Source of the DNA: Chloroflexota bacterium | Lineage (GTDB): Bacteria > Chloroflexota > Limnocylindria > P2-11E | NCBI GenBank assembly: GCA_005881885.1 | Contig: VBDX01000117.1 | Coordinates: forward strand, 1-42,320 | Length of the DNA stretch: 42,320 bases | Direction: 5' to 3' | Part shown: positions 1-9,010 of the stretch, one piece after another | Numbering within the stretch: the first letter of the stretch is position 1 | Layout of the letters: each line of letters begins with the position of its first letter | Notes under the pieces: model-generated | Seen by the model: only the letters and a program-made list of their open reading frames with translations | Databases searched by the model: none | Told to the model about the DNA's origin: nothing | Translations under genes and position numbers: made by a program

Positions 1-57
1 CAGAGACGAGCCGCGGAGTGCGCCGCCGAAGGGATCGTGGGCTAGCCGAGGCCGACC

Positions 58-624
58 TTACGTCCGTGCTCGTTCCTCTCGCGCGCGCTTGAGGATCACC
101 TCCAGGAAGGGTCGCTTTGCCCGACGAAAGCCTGCGATGTCATCCTCGAATACGAGTGCGAGCGATTTCTTGAGCTGTCCGTACGCTCGAGCGACTTCGG
201 GGTTCCTCCGAAGATAGTCGCGCGGCAGCGTGTACTCCTCCCACCGTCCGCCCGTGGGTTCCATGAGATGTGCGTGATGCGTCCAGGGTCCCGGCGGGCC
301 TTTGCGGAAGAGCATCTCGTCCGGCAACCAACTCTCGTACTCCGCGACGTAGACGTAGCCGAGTGCGCGCATCGGCTGGACCGCGGCGGCACGTGCCTCG
401 TCCAAACCACGCACGCCGACGAGCAGATCGATGATCGGCTTCGCCGCCAGGCCGACGACGGACGTGCTCCCGATGTGCTCGATCGTGACGACCAGGTCGC
501 CGAGCGCTGCTTGGATTCGCGCTCGTTCCTCGGCGAATCGGGCGGGCCATCGTGGGTCGTAATCGTGGATCACGATCGCGCCGCCACCGTACCGCTCGCT
601 GCCCGCCGGTTCGCTGCCGGTCAT
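58..624 (-). CDS. GrpB family protein (UPF0157 nucleotidyltransferase-like fold)
   Basis: A protein of about 188 residues carrying the GrpB/UPF0157 signature: IVIHDYDPRWPARFAEE near the N-terminus, then IEHIGSTSV and GLAAKPIIDLLV, and the C-terminal block YLRRNPEVARAYGQLKKSLA. These proteins have a nucleotidyltransferase-like fold; the HIGST-SV and KPIID-L segments correspond to its active-site region. The substrate is unknown. An open frame continues upstream to about 1026, but that part is arginine-rich, unlike the family, and lies opposite pdxH. I therefore place the start at the ATG at 622-624, which gives normal family length. No strong ribosome-binding site is visible, so the start is uncertain by some tens of codons. 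Confidence 0.85.
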   Translation of the reverse strand: MTGSEPAGSERYGGGAIVIHDYDPRWPARFAEERARIQAALGDLVVTIEHIGSTSVVGLAAKPIIDLLVGVRGLDEARAAAVQPMRALGYVYVAEYESWLPDEMLFRKGPPGPWTHHAHLMEPTGGRWEEYTLPRDYLRRNPEVARAYGQLKKSLALVFEDDIAGFRRAKRPFLEVILKRAREERART

Positions 625-887
625 CTGCAAAAGGGTAGGTCGTGCCCAGCGCATCCGCGGCCCGCGTGTCTTCCACTCCCAAGGCCGCCCCGTTCTAGGC
701 CGCGGTTCGAAGGGCGAACCGGCCCAGGGCCGCGAACCACGCGCAGTGGCAAGTGCTAGGGTCGCGAAATCGGCGGAACACGCCGAAAGCTCGTTGAACA
801 GCGCGGGGCTCATGGCCGTTTCGCGGCGACACCTGCGGCTGGAGTCTTCGGCCCTGAGGAAGCGTCGTGCGCCGTTGATGTGATGCG

Positions 888-1508
888 ATGCTATCCCGGG
901 TGCCGCGCGCGCTGAACGAACATTCGCCCCGCGAAGATCCGGTCGGTCAATTCCTGACGTGGCTGGCCGACGCGCGCACGGCAGGCGGCGCCTGGGCGGA
1001 TGCCATGACGGTCGCAACGGCCACACCGGGCGGGCGGCCCTCGGCCCGCGCCGTGCTTCTGCGCGGGGTCGACGAGCGCGGTTTCCTTTTCTTCACCGAC
1101 TACCACAGCCGTAAGGGCCGAGAGTTGACGGCGAACGCTCGTGCCGCGCTCGTCTTCATCTGGCCCGAACTCCACCGACAGGTCCGCGTCGAGGGCACCG
1201 TACGCCGCATCTCGGCGAAGGAATCGGACGACTACTTCATGAGCCGACCGCGCGGCAGCCGTCTCGCCGCGGTCGCTTCGAGGCAGGGTCGCGCTATCGC
1301 TTCGCGCGAGCTTCTTGAGCGGCGCGTGCGCCAGGTGAGTAAGCGCTACCGTGGCCAGCCGATCCCGCGCCCGCCGCGCTGGGGCGGATACCGCGTCGCG
1401 CCGACCACGATCGAGTTCTGGCAGGGTCGCGCGAACAGGCTGCACGACCGGCTCGGCTATCTGAAGCTCACGGATGGAAGCTGGCGCCGTCAGCGGTTGC
1501 AGCCTTAG
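888..1508 (+). CDS. pdxH: Pyridoxamine 5'-phosphate oxidase
   Basis: A cytoplasmic FMN enzyme that oxidises pyridoxine or pyridoxamine 5'-phosphate to pyridoxal 5'-phosphate in the last step of vitamin B6 synthesis and salvage. The 206-residue length is normal. Visible PdxH hallmarks are RPSARAVLLRGVDERGF (FMN phosphate contact), FFTDYHSRKGREL, the EGTVRRIS segment, and the C-terminal block FWQGRANRLHDR followed by a WRRQRLQP end matching the family W-x3-RL-P terminus. The ATG start at 888 has no clear Shine-Dalgarno sequence. The gene stands alone and converges on the broken MFS gene 45 bp downstream. Identity is firm. Confidence 0.95.
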   Translation: MLSRVPRALNEHSPREDPVGQFLTWLADARTAGGAWADAMTVATATPGGRPSARAVLLRGVDERGFLFFTDYHSRKGRELTANARAALVFIWPELHRQVRVEGTVRRISAKESDDYFMSRPRGSRLAAVASRQGRAIASRELLERRVRQVSKRYRGQPIPRPPRWGGYRVAPTTIEFWQGRANRLHDRLGYLKLTDGSWRRQRLQP

Positions 1509-1553
1509 GCAAACGCCTCTGTTTCGGCGTCGGTGTGCTCGCCCTCTGCGACC

Positions 1554-2792
1554 TCAGGTGGTGCGCGCCGCCGCCGCAGGGTGACGCTCGGCCGCGCGCA
1601 ACACGATCAAGAGCGGGATGACGATGACCGCGCACAGCGCCGCGGAGAGTCCGGTCGCAGCCGGGGCGCCCAGTCTGTCCGCGAACGCGAGCAGGAGCGG
1701 CATGGCGACCGCGAGCCCCAGCTCGAACAGGAGCGCACCGAGGGAAAGAATGGTCGCGCGCTGCGCACTGGGGATGAGGTCGTTGATTCGCGCCGTCAGG
1801 AGCGGTCCGACGAGCGCCGGTACGAGCGCGATCGCGAGCATGAGCGCGACCGACGGGATCGATGGGAACGCTCCGAGGGTCCCAGCCGCGGCGAGCAGCA
1901 CCGCGACACCTGCCGCGACGATGGTCGTGAGCTCTACGCGTCCCGCCACTCTGTGCGCGAGCCACGAAGCGGCGACCGTGGTCACCTGGACGGCAAGCAC
2001 GATGATGCCAAGCGACGCGAGCGGCACCCCGACGCCAATGGCATACGGCTGAAGAAGCACGTAGTAGACGACCAGCGGCATAACGAGGATCGCCGCGTTC
2101 AACACCAGCAGAGCGCGGACGAGCGGACGGCGGGCCGCGATGCCTATCGCCGTGCTGAGGTTCTTCCAGTAGCCGAGCGGGCTCTCACCGTCGTCCCCGT
2201 GTCGTGGTGGCTCCTTCACGGTGAGCACGAGCGCGGTCGCGGCGAGGCCCCCAAGCCCGCAGATGGTGAAGCACAACGTCATGTCGATCGTCGCGAGCGC
2301 CGCACCGACCACGGACGCGATGCCCTGTGACGCCTGCTAGATCGCCGCGTATCGCCCGTTCTGCTTCGGCGCCTCGGACGTGCGGCCGCCCGCTTTCAGG
2401 CTGTCGTACAGCAGGGCCGAGTCGGCGCCGCTGACGAACGCCGTCGAGGAATTCCAGAGCGCGTAGCCCAAAAGGAATGCGGGCGAGAGCGCCTCCGCGA
2501 GGATGAGGAACATCGCGACCGAATAAAGGAACGCCCCCATCGCGATCGACGCTTTACGACCCCAGCGATCGGCGATCGCTCCGCTCGGCACCTCCAGCGC
2601 GGCGGTCAGGACCCAAGCGAATCCTTCGAGCAGCCCGATCTGGGTCAGGCCCAAGCCCTTCCGCTGAAGAAAGACCACCCAGATGGGCACCCACAGGATG
2701 AACATGAGGAGCGCCTGAACGGTGAAGAGGCGCCATATGTTGCCGCGGTACGCAGAAGATGCCGCGAGGCCTGGTGCTGCGGCGACCATCAC
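1554..2792 (-). pseudogene. MFS transporter interrupted by an in-frame amber codon
   Basis: Read from the GTG/ATG pair at 2792/2789, the frame encodes an N-terminal MFS half with helices such as LFTVQALLMFILWVPIWVVF and the loop motif GAIADRWGRKASI between helices 2 and 3. It then meets TAG at 2337-2339 and continues in the same frame for a further 260 codons with the C-terminal six helices. Removing the stop gives about 411 residues, a normal 12-TM permease. Neighbouring genes, including pdxH, end in TAG, so this is not a recoded codon. A single-base change in a sense codon, or a sequencing error, is the simplest cause. A GTG at 2312 could restart the C-terminal half but has no ribosome-binding site. 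The substrate is unknown. Confidence 0.8.
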
Positions 2793-2874
2793 CCAAGTTT
2801 GCCCGGAAGTCGTGTTCGGGAGACGATTAGGTTCGCCTCAGTTGAATTAGACAACACAGGGGGAGATACGAGAT

Positions 2875-3717
2875 ATGGCTTCTACTTCCGTCGCAGAGGG
2901 CAAAGAGACGAAAGCCGCCGGCCAGTACGCCGACGTGAACGGCATCAAGCTCTATTACGAGATCCACGGGACGGGCGCACCGCTCATCCTGCTCCACGGC
3001 GGTCTCGGTGCGATCTCGATGTTCGGGCCGAACCTCCCTGCGCTCGCCAAAGGCCGCCAGGTCATCGCTGTCGACCTGCAGGGCCACGGCCGCACGGCCG
3101 ACATCGATCGACCGCTCAGCCCCGAGCTGATGGCCGACGACATCGCGGCTCTGATCAAACACCTGAAGCTCGAGCGCCCTGACCTGATGGGCTTCTCGCT
3201 GGGCGGCGGCGTCGCGCTCCTGACGGCCATCAAGCATCCTGAGCTCGTCGGCAGACTCGTAGTCGTCTCCACGCCGATCCGGCGCGACGCGTTCTATCCC
3301 GACATCCTCGCCCAGCAGAAGCAGGTCACTGCAGAGGCGGCGGAGGCGATGAAGCAGACGCCGATGTACCAGCTCTATGCCAGCATCGCGCCGCGGCCCG
3401 AGGACTGGCCGAGGCTCCTCGCCAAGATAGGTGAGGGGATGGCGAAGGACTTCGATTTCTCGAAAGAGGTCGCCAAGATCGAGGCGACCACGCTGGTGGT
3501 CGCGGGGGACGCGGACATCTTCCCGCCGGCGCACGCCGTCGAAGTCTTCGGGCTTCTGGGCGGCGGTAAGCGAGACCCGGGTTGGGATGGTTCCGGACGC
3601 CCGAAGTCACAGCTCGCCATCCTGCCGGGTGTGACGCACTACACGATGGGAAGCGCGCCCGCACTCTCGGCCGTGGTCATACCGTTTCTTAACGAGCAGT
3701 CAGCCGCGGGTCGGTGA
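2875..3717 (+). CDS. Alpha/beta-fold hydrolase
   Basis: A 280-residue cytoplasmic alpha/beta hydrolase. It shows the oxyanion-hole strand PLILLHGGLG (residues 37-46), the VIAVDLQGHGRT turn and the nucleophile elbow GFSLGGG with Ser108. The acid is probably an Asp in VVAGDADIFPP and the base the His in GVTHYTMG. The N-terminal VNGIKLYYEIHG is typical of the epoxide hydrolase/haloperoxidase-like branch. The substrate cannot be deduced. The ATG at 2875 follows an AGGGGGAGA Shine-Dalgarno-like stretch. It is probably monocistronic: a hairpin with a T-rich tail lies about 85 bp beyond the stop. Confidence 0.88.
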   Translation: MASTSVAEGKETKAAGQYADVNGIKLYYEIHGTGAPLILLHGGLGAISMFGPNLPALAKGRQVIAVDLQGHGRTADIDRPLSPELMADDIAALIKHLKLERPDLMGFSLGGGVALLTAIKHPELVGRLVVVSTPIRRDAFYPDILAQQKQVTAEAAEAMKQTPMYQLYASIAPRPEDWPRLLAKIGEGMAKDFDFSKEVAKIEATTLVVAGDADIFPPAHAVEVFGLLGGGKRDPGWDGSGRPKSQLAILPGVTHYTMGSAPALSAVVIPFLNEQSAAGR

Positions 3718-3802
3718 ACCGCGTCGCCCAGTTCACAGGCTGGCGACGCCACCTCCTGCCGTGACCGCAGTCGCGCCGAAGTTGAAGTTGTGGTCCACCC
3801 CT

Positions 3803-3830
3803 AACGCGCGCGCGCGCGGCGCGTTTCTTT
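3803..3830 (+). terminator. Probable intrinsic terminator
   Basis: AACGCGC (3803-3809) pairs with GCGCGTT (3819-3825) around a GC-repeat loop and is followed by TCTTT. It lies about 85 bp after the alpha/beta hydrolase stop. The alternating CG loop could slip the pairing. No gene is visible from here to about 4206. Confidence 0.5.
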
Positions 3831-4206
3831 GGCATGCCGCCTCGTTTGATGATCGGCCTGATCTGTGTCGCCAGAGCCCACCGCACCGATCCCCGATCAC
3901 AAGGCCGAGTGACCAAGCAAGACGGCCTATGGTGCTTTTGCCCCGCCGACACCGTGAGTCGGCCGCATGAATGGCAAGCGGTAACGCCGGCGGTGGCTCT
4001 GAGCGATATCGCGAGGGGCCGATTCCGTGCCCTGGGCACGAGTCTCAGGACGCCGTGGCCTAGCCTGAGCGCCGGTAAGAAGTCATCGCGCCAGGCATGA
4101 AGACCGGAAATCTCCCGCAACGATGGTCTTTCCTGCATTTACCGTTCGCTGACCTGCAAGTCTCCAAAACTGGCGTAGCCTGAGTGCTAGCCAGGCAGGC
4201 AATACG
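3831..4206. other. Intergenic stretch without a recognisable gene
   Basis: Open frames on both strands here are short, arginine- and proline-rich and lack ribosome-binding sites. I recognise no RNA gene, repeat or mobile element. It separates the terminator of the hydrolase from the pair of small Cys/His proteins. Confidence 0.5.
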
Positions 4207-4449
4207 GTGGGAAGTAGGCCGGGGATGAGCGAGCCAATGATCGAGTACCGCTGCGGAGAGCCGAAGCACGTGACACCGATCACCGATCGAGCAGCGACGC
4301 GTTCGCCGATCACAGTCGTCGAAGGAAAGTGGGCGTACTGTCCGACGGGCGCAGCGAGCGAACACAAATGGGAGCTCATCCGTCCGACGGCGCTCTCTGG
4401 TCTTAGCGCGACGCGCGTGATTCGCCGAAGCGTCGAAGTCATCGGCTAG
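4207..4449 (+). CDS. Small Cys/His protein of unknown function
   Basis: An 80-residue open frame whose composition looks protein-like, unlike the arginine-rich shadows around it. It contains IEYRCGEPKH and GKWAYCPTGAASEHKWELI, so there are two Cys-x(n)-His pairs (C-x4-H and C-x7-H) that could hold one zinc ion. The GTG at 4207 has GGCAGG upstream; an in-frame ATG at 4225 is the alternative start. I do not recognise a characterised family. The next small gene, also Cys/His-paired, lies in the same orientation, so the two may belong together. Function is unknown. Confidence 0.5.
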   Translation: MGSRPGMSEPMIEYRCGEPKHVTPITDRAATRSPITVVEGKWAYCPTGAASEHKWELIRPTALSGLSATRVIRRSVEVIG

Positions 4450-4566
4450 TCGCGTCCCGCCTCGAGCCCCGCGAACCTTTGGCACCGCGCTGCTCCGGCG
4501 CATGACCACATGGCCCTTACACTTCATCTGCGCGCGGGCCGCTGGTCGGCCGGAAAGGTGGCTCGC

Positions 4567-4779
4567 GTGAGATCAGGCGGTTTCCCCTGTCGTTTCGAAG
4601 GCTGTCGCGTTTGTTTTGTGGTGACGGAAGAAGGCTCGATGTCCGCGCTCGCGGCGGCAAGTCAGCGCCGCAACGAGCACGAGATCGCCGTCCACGATTA
4701 CCGCCACCAACGTCTCGTCGAGCACACACGTGTTCAGTCCGGCGCTATGCTCGCGCCAAAGCGTCCCGCTTCCTCCTAG
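4567..4779 (+). CDS. Small C2H2-like protein of unknown function
   Basis: A 70-residue protein with FPCRFEGCRVCFVV, then a helical stretch ending NEHEIAVHDYRH. The C-x4-C pair followed about 25 residues later by H-x5-H resembles a compact zinc-finger arrangement, although the spacing is not the classical one. The GTG at 4567 is preceded by AAAGGTGG five bases upstream; an in-frame ATG at 4510 would add 19 residues of poorer composition. It sits 118 bp after another small Cys/His gene. A nucleic-acid-binding role is possible but not shown. Confidence 0.5.
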   Translation: MRSGGFPCRFEGCRVCFVVTEEGSMSALAAASQRRNEHEIAVHDYRHQRLVEHTRVQSGAMLAPKRPASS

Positions 4780-4804
4780 CCCCGGTCGCCACGACCGCGA
4801 TGTA

Positions 4805-4859
4805 ACGCGACCGACCTGCCGGCTGCAGGTTTTGCGAAACCCTTGTGCAGCGGTCGCGT
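4805..4859 (+). promoter_or_regulatory. Compact structured element upstream of the large secreted protein
   Basis: ACGCGACCG (4805-4813) pairs exactly with CGGTCGCGT (4851-4859). Inside it, ACCTGC (4814-4819) pairs with GCAGGT (4825-4830) around CGGCT, leaving a 20-base unpaired arm. The whole forms a nested stem of about 55 nt outside any credible coding sequence. It could be a transcribed leader fold or a DNA palindrome; nothing ties it to a known riboswitch class. A TTGACA box follows at 4874, which would leave the element upstream of transcription if that box is the real promoter. Confidence 0.35.
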
Positions 4860-4873
4860 AAGCGCCCTTCACC

Positions 4874-4902
4874 TTGACAGGTGTGCGTCGTCGCACGACG
4901 AT
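4874..4902 (+). promoter_or_regulatory. Possible sigma-70-type promoter
   Basis: A perfect TTGACA at 4874-4879 is followed after 17 bases by GACGAT (4897-4902), a weak -10 match. It lies about 60 bp before the GTG start at 4964 and would give a short leader containing the GGGGAGGGG ribosome-binding site. The prediction rests mainly on the -35 box. Confidence 0.35.
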
Positions 4903-4963
4903 TTCGCGGACACCGAAGAGCGCCGCCGTAGGGACGCGCGCTCTTACATTGGGGAGGGGCGCA

Positions 4964-7900
4964 GTGCACTATCTACTTCCGCGCGTGATTCGCGCGGGCG
5001 CGCTCTCGGTCGCGATCACCCTCGTCCTCTCGAGCATCCTCACCGTTCCGGCGAGCGCGCAGGGTCCGACCCCACCGAGGACCGGCGATGATCCGATCTT
5101 TCTGCCTGGCGCGCAGATGCCCACGTTCGATGAGGCGACCGAAGAGATCCTTCAGCAGCGCGACATCGCCTTCATTACCCGCCGAACCGCAGGCGACAAC
5201 CCACTGAGCGAGCACGATGCCGCCAAAGCACGTGCCGCGGCCGCGAAAGCCGCGGACCAGCTCAAGAAGAAGGGCGCACCGCCCTCCGGACCGGCCACAT
5301 TCGTCGCCAACTGGGCCGCACTGGGACCGAACCCGATCGTTTCGGGCCTCCGCACCCCCGGGCGGCAGGCCTTTGGCGCGATGAGCGGTCGGATCGCTGC
5401 TCTGGCGATCCGGAAGAGCAACGGCCAGTTCATCCTTGGCGCCGCCCAGGGCGGAATCTGGCTCTATGACGCCGTGAGCGGAACGTGGTCGCCTCAGACC
5501 GATGACCAGGATTCGCTCTCGATCGGGGCCCTCGCGATCGCTCCTTCGAACGACGCGATCGTGTATGCCGGAACCGGCGAAGGGGCTCTTTCCGGCGATA
5601 GCTACTTCGGCGACGGCATCCTGAAGTCGACCGACGGCGGCATGCACTGGCGGCAGGTCTCGGGCGACTTCTTCGTCGCGGTCTCGGTCTCTCGTCTCAT
5701 CGTCGATCCCGCGAATCCGAACCACCTCTACGCGACGGTGCTGCGCGGCCGCGGCGGTGCACGGCGGACGACGCCACCGATCCATTCGCGGTTCGGGATC
5801 TGGGAGTCAAAGGACGGCGCAGTCACCTGGACGCTTTTGAAGGAAGCCGTATCGCAGGCCAACGGCGCCACCGATATCGAGATGGACCCCCAGAACACGA
5901 GCATCCTGTACGCCTCGTTCTGGGGCGACGCGATGTACAAGAGCGTTGACGCCGGCGCCACGTGGGCGCCGATCATGACCGGCCTTCCGGCCGGCGACTT
6001 CGCGGCGAATCAGACGCGCTTCTCGATCGGGATCTCGCATCCCGTCGGGCAGCCCGCGACCCTCTACGCGGGCTTGGACTGGCGGGACGCGGCGGGGCAC
6101 CACCCATCCGAGGTCTTCAAGTCGACCAACCAGGGCGCGAGCTGGACACAGCTCCCCGGTGACTCCGAGACCGGGGACAAGGTCGAGGACTACTGCGGCG
6201 GCCAATGCTTCTACGACAACGTCATCGAGGTAGACCCGACGAACGCGGACATCGTCTACGCCGCCGGCCAGTTCGACTACGGCATCGGCTCCGGCGGGAT
6301 CTTCCGCTCCGACGATGGTGGGCAGACGTGGAAGGACCTTGGGTACGACCAGCACCCGGACTTCCACGCCCTCGCGTTCGATCCAAACGACAGCAAGCGG
6401 ATCCTGATCGGCAACGACGGTGGTGTGTGGTTCAGCCCCAATCGCGGTGGGCGCACCACCAATCCGAGCGCGCTGAGCGACGCCGACTGGCAGAGCCTCA
6501 ACGGGACTGTTGACCGTCTCAGCGCGGGCGTGACCCACCGCTCGAACCTCCAGATCGGCCAGTACACGTCGATCGCGACGGTTCCCCAGGTCCCCCTGCG
6601 CTTCTGGGGCGGTACGCAGGACAACGGAACCCTGCGCAAGTCGGGTGGGACGCAATCCTGGTTCGACATCCCCAGCGGGGATGGTGGCCAGGTCCTCGTC
6701 GATCCGACTCCGGACGCCGCCTGTTCGCCGAACGTGCCGGGCTTCGCACCGTCCTGCTTTATCTACGGCACGTACTTCGGGGTCTCGCCCTACCGGATGT
6801 CCGATGGTGGCGCGTTCTTCTTCAACAACCAGGGCATCACCCACGGCATCAACCTGAGCGACCGGTCGGACTTCTACATCCCGTTCGTGATGAACAAGGC
6901 AAACACGAACCAGCTCTTCCTCGGCACGTATCGCCTCTACCGCACGAACAACGCTCGCGCTGGCAAGGCCGGCGACGTGACGTGGAAGGCGATCAGCCCC
7001 GACCTGACGTCGGGCTGCACAGGCATCGCCCCGAACGGCGCACGCAACTGCACCATCTCGGCGATCGGCGTTGGCGGCGGGCAAGCCGTTTACACCGGCT
7101 CGCTCGATGGTCTGCTACACATCAGCACCGACGCGCAGGCGAACGACAACCCCACCTGGACGCGCATCGACACGAAGATGCCCGCACGCCCGGTGACCCA
7201 GTTCGCCGTCGACCCGAGCAACTACCGGATCGCGTACGTCGCCTACGCGAGCTTCGACGCGGCGACGCCGAAGACACCCGGTCATGTGTTCAAAACGACG
7301 GACGGCGGCAATTCGTGGGTGAACGTCACCGGAAACCTCCCAGATAGCCCGGTGAACTCGGTGATCCTCGACCCCTCCTACGCCAACACGCTCTACGTCG
7401 GGACCGATGTCGGAGCTTTCGTGAGCTACAACGGCGGCGCCGACTGGTCGTCGCTCGGCACCGGATTCCCGAACAGCGCGATCTGGCAGCTCGACCTCGA
7501 CCCCTCGCACCGGGTCATTGCCGCGGGCACGCATGGCCGCGGGGCGTTCCGGATAAACGATACGTTCACCGTGCCCGCGCTCGTCCTCTCGAAGGTCGAC
7601 GCCGGTATCCCGGTCGGCCCCTCCAGCGACGTCACCTACACCATCACGCTCCGGAACATCGGCAACGCCGACGCGACCGGTGTCGTGATCACCGACCCAG
7701 TCCCGGCGAACACCACGTTCGTCTCCGCGACCGGCGGCGCGAACGTCGACGGCACCGTCGTCTGGACGAACCTTTCTGTGCCCCAAGGCGGCAGCACGTC
7801 GGTGCAGCTCACCGTAAGCATCGCCGACGCGCTCAAGAAGAAGGTCAATGCGATCGTCAACGACGGGCTGAAGGCGACCTCCGCCCAGGGTCCGTTCACG

Positions 7901-8902
7901 ACGGGCTCGCCGCACGTCACGCCGATCGCGCCGCCGTACGCCGTCAGCGTCTCGCCGGCGACCCAAACGGACGGTGGCAAGGGCAATACCAGCGTCTCGT
8001 ACAAGATCACCGTGAAGAACCTCGGCTTCAACAGCGACAGCTACACGTTGTCGGCCACCAGCACATGGGCAACCACGTTCTACGACCCGACCTGCGCGAC
8101 GACGATGACCACGACAGCGGCCCTCGCCGCCGGCGGCACCGCTGACGTTTGCGTCAAGGTCGCGATCCCGGCCGGTACCGCGAACGGTGCGACGAACACC
8201 GCGACGGTCACCGCGACGTCGGTCGGCAACCCGAGCGTCTCGGGAAGCGCGGCCATCAAGACGATCGCCGTGGCGGTGGACACGCTGCTCGTCGACAACG
8301 ACGGCAACACGCCCAACACGCAGTCGTTCTACACGGCGGCGCTGACCGGTGCCGGCGTGCAGTTCAGCACCTGGGATCTTTCGACCGACTCCAACCTCCC
8401 GCAGAACTACATGCTGGCCTTCAAGAACATCGTGTGGTTCACCGGCAACAGCTTCCCGGGTCCGATCCTGCCCTACGAAGCGAAGCTCAAGATGTTCCTT
8501 GACGCCGGCAACCACCTCTTCATCTCAGGCCAGGACCTTCTGGATCAGTCGGCCGGGACCTCCGCGTTCGTCCACGACTATCTCCACGTGACCTGGGACG
8601 GCACTGAGGCGCAGAACGACAAGGCGACGACGGCCGTCCACGGCGTGGCACTAACGATCACCAACGGCATCGGCGCGGTCCCGATAGACCACACGATCCT
8701 GGGCAACAAGTTCGAGGACCGGATCACGCCGAACGGCACCGCGACGGCCATCTTCACCGACGACTCGACGGCCGCCGACGGCCTGTCCTTCGCGGGTACA
8801 TTCAAGGTGGTCTTCCTGGCCTTCCCGTTCGAGGCATACGGAACCGCCGCGCAGAAGACCGACCTCGTCACGAGGGTGATGACCTTCTTCAACGCGCCGT
8901 AA
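4964..8902 (+). CDS. Large secreted Asp-box (BNR/sortilin-like) and DUF11 protein
   Basis: About 1312 residues. The GTG at 4964 follows a strong GGGGAGGGG site and gives a clean signal peptide (hydrophobic GALSVAITLVLSSILTV, cleavage after PASA, about residue 32); an upstream TTG would add 30 charged residues. Residues of about 100-860 form a beta-propeller-like region with repeated Asp-box motifs: KSTDGGMHW, ESKDGAVTW, KSVDAGATW, KSTNQGASW, RSDDGGQTW and KTTDGGNSW. Next come a DUF11 repeat (about 873-980, VTYTITLRNIGNADATGVVI), a second Ig-like repeat (about 990-1102) and a C-terminal domain (about 1106-1312, LLVDNDGN and LFISGQDLLDQ) of a type seen on secreted peptidases. No catalytic residues are recognised. 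It is probably an extracellular binding or scaffold protein. A terminator follows. Confidence 0.88.
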   Translation: MHYLLPRVIRAGALSVAITLVLSSILTVPASAQGPTPPRTGDDPIFLPGAQMPTFDEATEEILQQRDIAFITRRTAGDNPLSEHDAAKARAAAAKAADQLKKKGAPPSGPATFVANWAALGPNPIVSGLRTPGRQAFGAMSGRIAALAIRKSNGQFILGAAQGGIWLYDAVSGTWSPQTDDQDSLSIGALAIAPSNDAIVYAGTGEGALSGDSYFGDGILKSTDGGMHWRQVSGDFFVAVSVSRLIVDPANPNHLYATVLRGRGGARRTTPPIHSRFGIWESKDGAVTWTLLKEAVSQANGATDIEMDPQNTSILYASFWGDAMYKSVDAGATWAPIMTGLPAGDFAANQTRFSIGISHPVGQPATLYAGLDWRDAAGHHPSEVFKSTNQGASWTQLPGDSETGDKVEDYCGGQCFYDNVIEVDPTNADIVYAAGQFDYGIGSGGIFRSDDGGQTWKDLGYDQHPDFHALAFDPNDSKRILIGNDGGVWFSPNRGGRTTNPSALSDADWQSLNGTVDRLSAGVTHRSNLQIGQYTSIATVPQVPLRFWGGTQDNGTLRKSGGTQSWFDIPSGDGGQVLVDPTPDAACSPNVPGFAPSCFIYGTYFGVSPYRMSDGGAFFFNNQGITHGINLSDRSDFYIPFVMNKANTNQLFLGTYRLYRTNNARAGKAGDVTWKAISPDLTSGCTGIAPNGARNCTISAIGVGGGQAVYTGSLDGLLHISTDAQANDNPTWTRIDTKMPARPVTQFAVDPSNYRIAYVAYASFDAATPKTPGHVFKTTDGGNSWVNVTGNLPDSPVNSVILDPSYANTLYVGTDVGAFVSYNGGADWSSLGTGFPNSAIWQLDLDPSHRVIAAGTHGRGAFRINDTFTVPALVLSKVDAGIPVGPSSDVTYTITLRNIGNADATGVVITDPVPANTTFVSATGGANVDGTVVWTNLSVPQGGSTSVQLTVSIADALKKKVNAIVNDGLKATSAQGPFTTGSPHVTPIAPPYAVSVSPATQTDGGKGNTSVSYKITVKNLGFNSDSYTLSATSTWATTFYDPTCATTMTTTAALAAGGTADVCVKVAIPAGTANGATNTATVTATSVGNPSVSGSAAIKTIAVAVDTLLVDNDGNTPNTQSFYTAALTGAGVQFSTWDLSTDSNLPQNYMLAFKNIVWFTGNSFPGPILPYEAKLKMFLDAGNHLFISGQDLLDQSAGTSAFVHDYLHVTWDGTEAQNDKATTAVHGVALTITNGIGAVPIDHTILGNKFEDRITPNGTATAIFTDDSTAADGLSFAGTFKVVFLAFPFEAYGTAAQKTDLVTRVMTFFNAP

Positions 8903-8926
8903 CAGCACTCACGGGCGAGCGAGAGC

Positions 8927-8957
8927 GGGGCCGGCAAGCTGCCGGCCCCGACGTTTT
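8927..8957 (+). terminator. Intrinsic terminator
   Basis: GGGGCCGGCA (8927-8936) and TGCCGGCCCC (8940-8949) form a perfect 10-bp stem with a 3-base loop (AGC), followed by GACGTTTT. It lies 24 bp beyond the stop of the large secreted protein and shows that this gene is transcribed separately from the next one. Confidence 0.85.
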
Positions 8958-9010
8958 CCACCAAACCGCCTCTTTTCCTCCGGGTGACCGCGGATATGCT
9001 GCCGGCACCT

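Noticed and set aside
1533..2330. Long plus-strand frame of Arg/Asp/Glu-rich composition
   Set aside because: Exact shadow of the MFS gene; composition is codon-frame noise and there is no ribosome-binding site.
2337..2339. Recoding of TAG as a sense codon
   Set aside because: Many intact genes here, including pdxH and tctB, end in TAG, so it works as a stop.
5807..8515. Two minus-strand frames of over 420 residues (5807-7084, 7115-8515)
   Set aside because: Both lie inside the coding strand shadow of the Asp-box protein and have no recognisable domains; common in GC-rich DNA.
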